Shown here: one piece after another, positions 58,193-64,000 of the stretch
Layout of the letters: every line of letters begins with the position of its first letter
How positions within the stretch are numbered: position 1 is the stretch's first letter
Assembly (NCBI RefSeq): GCF_964656455.1
Contig: NC_135726.1
Span: forward strand, 30,843,930 to 30,907,929
Reading direction: 5' to 3'
DNA length: 64,000 bases
From: Halichoerus grypus
Lineage: Eukaryota > Chordata > Mammalia > Carnivora > Phocidae
Made by a program: the position numbers and the translations under genes
The notes under the pieces: model-generated
The model's input: the letters and a program-made list of their open reading frames with translations, nothing else
The model's database searches: none
Told to the model about the DNA's origin: nothing

Positions 58193-58279
58193 GGTTTTTT
58201 TTTTCTTCTTTCTTTCTTTTCTTTCCTTCTTTTTTTCCTTCTTTCTTTCTTTCTTTATTTCTTTCTTTCTTTCTTTCTG
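58193..58279 (+). repeat. (TTTC)n polypyrimidine tract
   Basis: About 87 bases of T and C only, apart from one A, mostly TTTC units. Confidence 0.95.
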
Positions 58280-58664
58280 GGATTAAGCTTTGGCTGATGT
58301 ACTGTAGAGCGCAAACCCAGATTTGTTTGTCACCTTCCTGAAGTAGAGAAGTGCCTCTTTCTTTTAGTCCTCATTCCCCAAAACCCGCTATCTCCTGGCG
58401 GTACTTTTGCTCAGCTCCTTCATTTTCATGTTTTATCAAAATGTTATTCAGTTTCACTCTCTTCTTAGTTCACCCAGCTGAAAGAGATCTTCCTTCCTTT
58501 TCTCCAGATTTCCACTGAATTTCCTACCTGCAATGCATATTGACTGCTTGGCTATCTTTTTCTTGAATTACGTTTATTTAAGTCACTACTTCTTGGTGAA
58601 TTCCAAGACAAAAACTGTGATTGAATGTCTCCTGTTAAAGCTAGCACAGATTTCTATGAATACT
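58280..58664. other. Unannotated non-coding stretch
   Basis: No repeat or gene recognised. Confidence 0.4.
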
Positions 58665-58884
58665 TAGTATTTATTTATTTGAGAGAAAGAGAGAGAGAGC
58701 GAGCGTGCGTGCACACATGGGGGATGGGTGGAGGGAGAGGGAGAGAGAGTCTTAAGCAGACTTCACACTGAGTGCAAAGCCTGACATGGGGCTCAATCTC
58801 GTGACCCTGAGATCAAACCTGAGATCACGATCTGAGCTGAAACCAAGAGTTGGACACTTAACCGACTGTGCCACCCAGGCACCC
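58665..58884 (-). mobile_element. Carnivore SINE (older subtype), antisense
   Basis: Reversed copy: GAGAGAAAGAGAGAGAGAGC body, CTCAATCTCGTGACCCTGAG, and a head ending GTGCCACCCAGGCACC. The flanks TGAATACTTAGTATTTA and TGAATAGTATTTA are an imperfect duplication. The segment around CTGAGATCAAAC is repeated internally. Confidence 0.93.
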
Positions 58885-58911
58885 TGAATAGTATTTAAAA
58901 ATCGTCTTTGA

Positions 58912-59090
58912 CGGGCACCTGGGTGGCTCAGTCGGTGGCGTCTGCCTTCGGCTCAGATCATGATTCTGGGATGGAACCCCACATCAGGCTCTCTGCTCAG
59001 TGGGGAGTCTGCTTCTCCCTCTGCCCCTCAGCCCGCTCTCATGCTCTCTCTCACTCTCTCTCTCAAATAAATAAATAAAATCTTTAAAAA
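58912..59090 (+). mobile_element. Carnivore SINE
   Basis: GGGCACCTGGGTGGCTCAGT head, shortened body, CAAATAAATAAATAAAATC tail. Flanks AAATCGTCTTTGA and AAATAGTCTTTGA differ by one base. It lies head-to-head with the SINE at 58665, 27 bases away. Confidence 0.95.
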
Positions 59091-59102
59091 AATAGTCTTT
59101 GA

Positions 59103-59499
59103 ATAAATTATAATGGGCATGTGGTCTAGTAAAAGATTTTAAAAGAAAAATTAAGAGAGATTAACAAATACCAGTTTATGGTTGAACATAGTCTGGAGAT
59201 ACATTTCCAAGCCCAGGTTGAAAAAATTTTTCTAAAATTGACAATATTTAAAACTCAGACAATTGCACATAAATCTCTACATTTCTGGCTTCAACTGGTT
59301 AAGTCCAAAGATGGATAATGTACCACAATTCCCTATTTAGAGAGGGTTTGCCATCTGTGCTCTCTTACCTGGCACACTTCCCCCATTTATTTTACCTGCC
59401 TAAACTCTGTAGAAATTTGAGTTTGTAATTCTTGCACTAAGATTACCGGTTTCTATGATATCTGATTATTATTATAACCAACTTCCTACTAGCTTATAT
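59103..59499. other. Unannotated AT-rich stretch
   Basis: May be the far 5' part of the following L1 or unrelated. Not assigned. Confidence 0.35.
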
Positions 59500-61815
59500 C
59501 ACACTAATCCACCCGCAGAGAACAATTAGAAAAACCAGATAAATGTTTAAGAAATTCATCTAAAGGTGCCAGAGCGCTAGTGAGGCAACCAGAATTTAAA
59601 AAATCATGGTTCTGGAGAAAAGGGAAATGTGCTGAATTAAACCCACGACACCTGCTGATACATAAGCAATGAGAGGTCATAGAATTTATCTCTTAAGTAG
59701 AAAATATCACCTACAAGAAGAATCTGAGTGAAAGTTTTGCTTAGAAAGATAAAGACTGGAATTTAGAGTTTCCAGGGTAACCAGGTTATAAGAGGGCAAC
59801 ATCCTAGGGCAAAAAGTGCCAAGAAATCCACTCAGTATCCCACGTGACTTTTTCAGTCGAGAAATTTGACCATTTGTAAGCAGCAGCCCAGAGGCTAGGA
59901 CTCTGGGCAAACTTTTGACAATCTTACGGTGCTAGGAAGACAGAATTGGAGTTTGGAGCTATCCAGGAAGAGAAGGGCTTTTGGCAAACATCCCTGGCTT
60001 TCAGCGGGCACCACTGAAAAGTAGTCTCAGTTTCAAATGTGCTTCGTTCCAGAATACCCCTCCTCTAACTGCCTGATGTAGATAACATCATCTGGAGCCT
60101 CTGTAGATTTCGTATGCAATGAGTGGCTCTCAATAAAATGGCACCAAACTACAAGGACATAGAACTAAATAAGCAAAAGCTGAAAGAGAAAGAAAACTGT
60201 CAATAAAACAAATCTATAGGTAATTCAGATATTGGTGTATTAAGATACAGATTTTAAATGATGGTGACCAATATGTTCATTAAAGTAGACAAGGTGATGA
60301 ACAATATCGTCAGAAAAATAGAATCTACAAAAAGAATCAAATGAAAATTATGTTACTGAAAAATAAATTAAGAACTCTGTATAGGTTGAATGGCAGATAA
60401 AACAAGCTGCAAAAAGAATTAGTGAAATGAAACACAAGTCAGAAGATATTCAGAGTGAAGCATGGAGTAAAATGAGAATGGGTAACGCATACAAAAATCT
60501 AACACATGTGGAATTGGAGCTTTAGTAGACAGGATTAAAAAAATGGAATAAAATCAGTATTTGAGAAGATAATAACCAAAAATTTTCCCAAACTGAAGAA
60601 AGCACCATGCTACAGATAACTTAAACTCTAGGAACTCAAGCAGGATGAGCTTTAAATGAAAAATAAAAACACGTACCTAGGTGCACAGTAGCAAAACCAC
60701 TAAGAACTCAAACCAAAAAGAAATGTAAAGGTGGCCATTTGGGAGGGGGACAGTGGGAGTGTGAGAAAAAACACATTGCTGGCAAAGAAACAAGACTGAC
60801 AGCAATTTTTCAACAAAATAATGGAAGTCAGAACACAAAGGAAGACATTTTTAAAGTTCCAAAAGGAAGGACTGTCAACTTAGAATTCTATATCAAGCAA
60901 AAATACTCTCCAAAAAAGAAGACAGAATAAAGACATTTCTAGACAAAATCTAAAATAATTAGCCAGCAGCAGACTTGTAATAAAAGAAATGATAAGGTGG
61001 TGGTTTCAGATAGAAAAGTAAAGATGAATGAAAGCATGAAGAACCGAAAGGATATAAATAGGTGGGTAATCTAAATTAATATCAGTGTTTTGTGGGATAT
61101 AAATATAGGTAGAATTAAAAATGCTTAGTGATTATACAAGAGTTACGAGATGGGAGATGCAATTAAAGTTGTCTAAGATCTTTGTGTTAAACACAATGTT
61201 GGTGAAAATACTGACTTTTATTGTCTCTATCAAATCAAGAATCCATATTGTCATATCCAGTTTAACTACTGAAAGAACAATGAAATTATATATAACCAAC
61301 AATTAATAGAGTGAAAAACGGAATAGTCTAAACTGTTTTATTTATCCAAAAAGAAACAAGAAAGAAGATAAAGAGGAACATAAAACCTGTGGAACAAATA
61401 GAAAACAAAAAAAACTGAGATGGTAGATATAAACACACATGTCAGTAATTACATCTAATTTATTCAGACTAAATGTCCCAGTTAAAAGACAAAGATTGTT
61501 AGACTGAATAAAACTTCAAAACCTAATTATATGCAGCTTACAAGACAAAACTTGAATGTAAGGGTATAGATAGGGTGCAACTATATAGCATTGAAGACCT
61601 ACTACTCAAACACTAACCAAAAGAAAGCTGGTGTAGCTAGGCCGATATCAGAAAAGTACATTTTATGCAAAAGTAAGTAATAAAGAGGGATATTTCATAA
61701 TATTAAATGATGTAATACATCAGGAAAATAGAATAATTTCAAATTTGTTTGTACCTAAAACATAGCCTCAGAATACACAAAGCAAATATCAACAGAATTA
61801 AAAAGAAGAAATTTT

Positions 61816-62022
61816 GGGGCGCCTGGGTGGCTCAGTCGTTAAGCGTCTGCCTTCGGCTCAGGTCATGATCCCAGGGTCCTGGGATCGAGCCCCGCATTGG
61901 GCTCCCTGCTTAGCGGGAAGCCTGCTTCTCCCTCTCCCACTCCCCCTGCTTGTGTTCCCTCTCTCGCTGTCTCTCTCTCTGTCAAATAAATAAATAAAAT
62001 CTTTAAAAAAAATAAAATAAAA
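61816..62022 (+). mobile_element. Carnivore SINE, young form, nested in L1
   Basis: Complete copy with GGGGCGCCTGGGTGGCTCAG head, intact A and B box regions, and an A-rich tail. A perfect 17-bp duplication TAAAAAGAAGAAATTTT lies at 61799-61815 and 62023-62039. Confidence 0.97.
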
Positions 62023-62438
62023 TAAAAAGAAGAAATTTTAAACACATAAGCATAGTTGCAGGTATTAATGTATCTTTCTCAATCACTGGAAAATGCATAT
62101 TTAAAAAATTATAATGTGAGCGACCTGAACCACGTGACATTACACAATATTGCACCCACAACAGTAGCACTGCAGAGATACATATTCTTTCTTAAGTAAA
62201 CATGGAATATTTACCTATTTTGGGCCATCAGGCAAATATCAGTGAATTTCAAAGGATTGATATTATCTGTGGTATGTTCTTTGACCACAGTGAAATTAAT
62301 CTAGATGTTAATTTTTTAATTATTAGGAAATCCTCAAACATATGGCTATTCAGGAGTGCATTTTGTAAATAACAGGCACCAAAGAAAACATCAGAATGGA
62401 AATTAGAATATATTTCGAGCTTAAGAAAAGTACAATAC

Positions 62439-62639
62439 AGGGCGCCTGGGTGGCTCCGTCATTAAGCGTCTGCCTTCGGCTCAGGTCATGATCCTGGGGT
62501 CCTGGGATCGAGCCCCACATCGGGCTCCCTGCTCAGCGGGAAGCCTGCTTCTCCCTCTCCCACTCCCCCTGCTTGTGTTCCTGCTCTCGCTGTGTCTCTG
62601 TCAAATAAATAAAAATAAATGAAATCTTAAAAAAAAAAA
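62439..62639 (+). mobile_element. Carnivore SINE, young form, nested in L1
   Basis: AGGGCGCCTGGGTGGCTCCG head, GGGATCGAGCCCCACATCGG B-box region, A-tail of 13. A perfect 15-bp duplication AAGAAAAGTACAATA lies at 62423-62437 and 62640-62654. Confidence 0.97.
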
Positions 62640-62898
62640 AAGAAAAGTACAATATAGGAACTGTTTTGGGATGCAGCTACAGCCGTGCTTAGGGAGAGAT
62701 TGATGGCCTTGCAGGCACTTGTTAAAACAGATGGATTGAAAGTAAATGTATCCATGTCAGGAAGTTAGAAAAAGAAGTAAACTGTACTCAAAATAAGAAT
62801 GATAGAAATAACAAATGGCAGAAATTAATGAAAAAAAATAAAATAAAGAGAACCAACAAATCCAAAAAAAGAATTTCTTTAAAAAGATCTTTAAAAAG

Positions 62899-62926
62899 AT
62901 CTCCATTCTTTGGCAAGAATGGAGAT
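62899..62926. repeat. Perfect 12-bp hairpin
   Basis: ATCTCCATTCTT and AAGAATGGAGAT pair fully around the 4-base loop TGGC. Just upstream TTTAAAAAGATCT is duplicated in tandem. Confidence 0.9.
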
Positions 62927-62970
62927 GATTAAAAAAAGAAAGTGTGCAGGAAAAGAGGAACCAGCAGACT

Positions 62971-63558
62971 TGTGTTGCCCAAACCCTGCATATTCATAAG
63001 AAAGGCCTGCCTTCAGGACAGGCTCTTGGCCAGCTCCTGGGAGATGAGCTCTGAGAAGAATATTCTAGAATATTCTGCCTGATAAGAGTGTTACAGGTCT
63101 GAGGCCTTGGGCCATGCAGTACCAGTTTGATCAGATCATTTACACTGCCAGTATAATTTACAGTGAGCACCTGCTTTTTGGACTGGGAGCAGGGGTATGA
63201 CCGAGTAGCTGAAGTTAGTCTCACAAGTGCTGCATGCCTACATGACTGATGCCCAATAAAAACCCTGGACTCCAGGGCTCACATGAGCATCTTCCAGTTG
63301 ATAAGACTTTGCATGTGTTGTCACACATTATTCCTGGGAGAATCAAATGCATCTGTGTGACACCACTGGGCAAGAACACTGGGAAACTTATACCTGGTTT
63401 CTCTTGGACTTTTCCCCGTGTACCTTCTCCTTTTGCTGATTTTGATCTGTATCCTTTCACTATAATAAATTGCAACCATGAGTATAACAGCTTTAGTCAA
63501 TCTGTGAGTCCTACTAGCAAATCATGGAGACTGAGGGTGGTCTTGGGGACCCACAACA
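62971..63558 (+). mobile_element. Solo LTR of an endogenous retrovirus, inserted in the L1
   Basis: Starts TGTGTTGCCCAAACCCTGCA and ends GGTGGTCTTGGGGACCCACA then ACA, so it has TG...CA ends. The middle and right carry CCCAATAAAAACCCTGGACT, TTTGCATGTGTTGTCACACA, TCCTTTCACTATAATAAATT and TCTGTGAGTCCTACTAGCAA, typical of a class I-type mammalian LTR whose family I cannot name. L1 sequence resumes after it. No viral gene is present. Confidence 0.75.
63057..63076 (+). promoter_or_regulatory. Perfect four-pentamer heat-shock element
   Basis: AGAATATTCTAGAATATTCT is four contiguous alternating nGAAn/nTTCn pentamers, the HSF1 consensus, and a perfect 20-bp palindrome. It lies 87 bp inside the LTR, in its U3 part. 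Sequence fit is exact; function is inferred. Confidence 0.6.
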
Positions 63559-63572
63559 CACACACACACACA
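63559..63572 (+). repeat. Short (CA)n tract
   Basis: CA units directly after the LTR end. Confidence 0.85.
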
Positions 63573-63579
63573 TGCAGGT

Positions 63580-63800
63580 CACAAAGTACTAATATTAGGA
63601 ATAAAGGGATAGTAAGATATTATTCTGACAATTTAAATTATAATACATTTAAACTAATACATTAAAAAACTTGGACAGAATCAGCAAACTAATACAAAAC
63701 ACAACTAAAAAATTTACAAATAAAGTAGAATATATGACTAGCCATATATCTACTAAAGAAACTATATGCATAATCAAAAATCTATTTACAAAGTAAAGCA
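63580..63800 (+). mobile_element. Continuation of the old L1 after the LTR
   Basis: AGATATTATTCTGACAATTT, CAGAATCAGCAAACTAATAC and TAGCCATATATCTACTAAAG follow, with decay, the ORF2 stretch downstream of that seen before the LTR. It shows that the LTR split the L1. Confidence 0.6.
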
Positions 63801-63806
63801 ATCCCT

Positions 63807-64000
63807 CTTTTTTTATTTAAATTCAATTAACCAATGTATAGTATATCATTAGTTTCAGATGGTGTTCAATAATACATCAGTTGCATTTAACACCCAGTAC
63901 TCATTACATCACACGCCCTCCTCAATGCCTGTCAGCCAGTTACCCCATCCCCCCACCCACCTCCCCTCCAGCAACCCTCAGTTTGTTTCCCAGAGTTAAG
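63807..64000 (-). mobile_element. Carnivore L1 3' end, antisense, runs off the window
   Basis: T-run (reversed A-tail), then TTTAAATTCAATTAACCAAT, GTACTCATTACATCACACGC, TTACCCCATCCCCCCACCC and CCAGCAACCCTCAGTTTGTT. This is the 3' UTR of the carnivore-specific L1, less diverged than the other L1s here. The 5' part lies beyond 64000. Confidence 0.93.

Larger units (their letters stand above)
59500..62970 (+). mobile_element. Old L1M-type LINE, sense, with nested SINEs
   Basis: Decayed sense L1. The part from about 60560 (AACCAAAAATTTTCCCAAAC) to 60960 (TAGACATTTCTAGACAAAATC) matches old L1M sequence before and around ORF1's end. 61480-61800 (AACACTAACCAAAAGAAAGC, AGCTGGTGTAGCTAGGCCGA) and 62170-62310 (GGAATATTTACCTATTTTGG, GTATGTTCTTTGACCACAGT) match the ORF2 endonuclease region. 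All frames are broken. The 5' limit is unsure; the copy continues after the LTR at 62971. Confidence 0.75.

Overview
This window looks like non-coding nuclear DNA from a carnivoran mammal. The main evidence is ten tRNA-derived carnivore SINEs (CAN-SINE/SINEC type, 5' end like GGGCGCCTGGGTGGCTCAG, 3' tail CAAATAAATAAATAAAATCTT) and a carnivore-type L1 3' end at the right edge. The dog-specific SINEC_Cf form was not seen. The commonest SINE form here (CTCCCACTCCCCCTGCTTGTG before the tail) is, from memory, typical of arctoid carnivores such as bears, pinnipeds and mustelids. The species is therefore inferred, not proven.

I find no protein-coding gene, exon, tRNA, rRNA or snRNA that I can support. 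The open frames are short, lie on both strands, and either sit in repeats (L1, LTR, SINE, trinucleotide repeat) or have no recognisable domain. The window is best read as intergenic or deep intronic sequence. All family names below come from remembered consensus sequences, not from a database search, and boundaries of old repeats are good to about 10-30 bases.

Layout. 1-9 kb: old MIR copies, a SINE, a 5'-inverted (twin-primed) L1 at 2.3-3.4 kb, two adjacent hAT-type DNA transposons at 6.8-7.4 kb, and AT-rich repeat-free stretches. 9-16 kb: MaLR-type LTRs, an L2 end, and a perfect 50-bp inverted repeat with arms at 10888 and 11723. 16-28 kb: dense MIR relics, MER5-type elements, one MaLR LTR, L1 3' ends and a SINE. 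28-36 kb: an L1 3' end, two SINEs, a G-rich/C-rich block at 31.14-31.27 kb followed by about 0.9 kb of repeat-free sequence, then LTR and hAT relics. 36-44 kb: MaLR LTR, L2 copies, a 3 x 32-bp minisatellite, a SINE, and a 0.9-kb antisense L1. 44-58 kb: the longest repeat-poor area, broken by a SINE, a 0.47-kb (GRT)n tract, MIRs and two LTR relics. 58-64 kb: two head-to-head SINEs, then a large old L1 carrying two SINEs and one retroviral solo LTR, and the end of a younger carnivore L1.

Best leads: the 50-bp perfect inverted repeat; a perfect four-pentamer heat-shock element inside the solo LTR at 63.06 kb; the clean twin-priming structure at 2.3-3.4 kb; and several repeat-free AT-rich blocks with paired homeodomain-type sites that could be conserved regulatory DNA.
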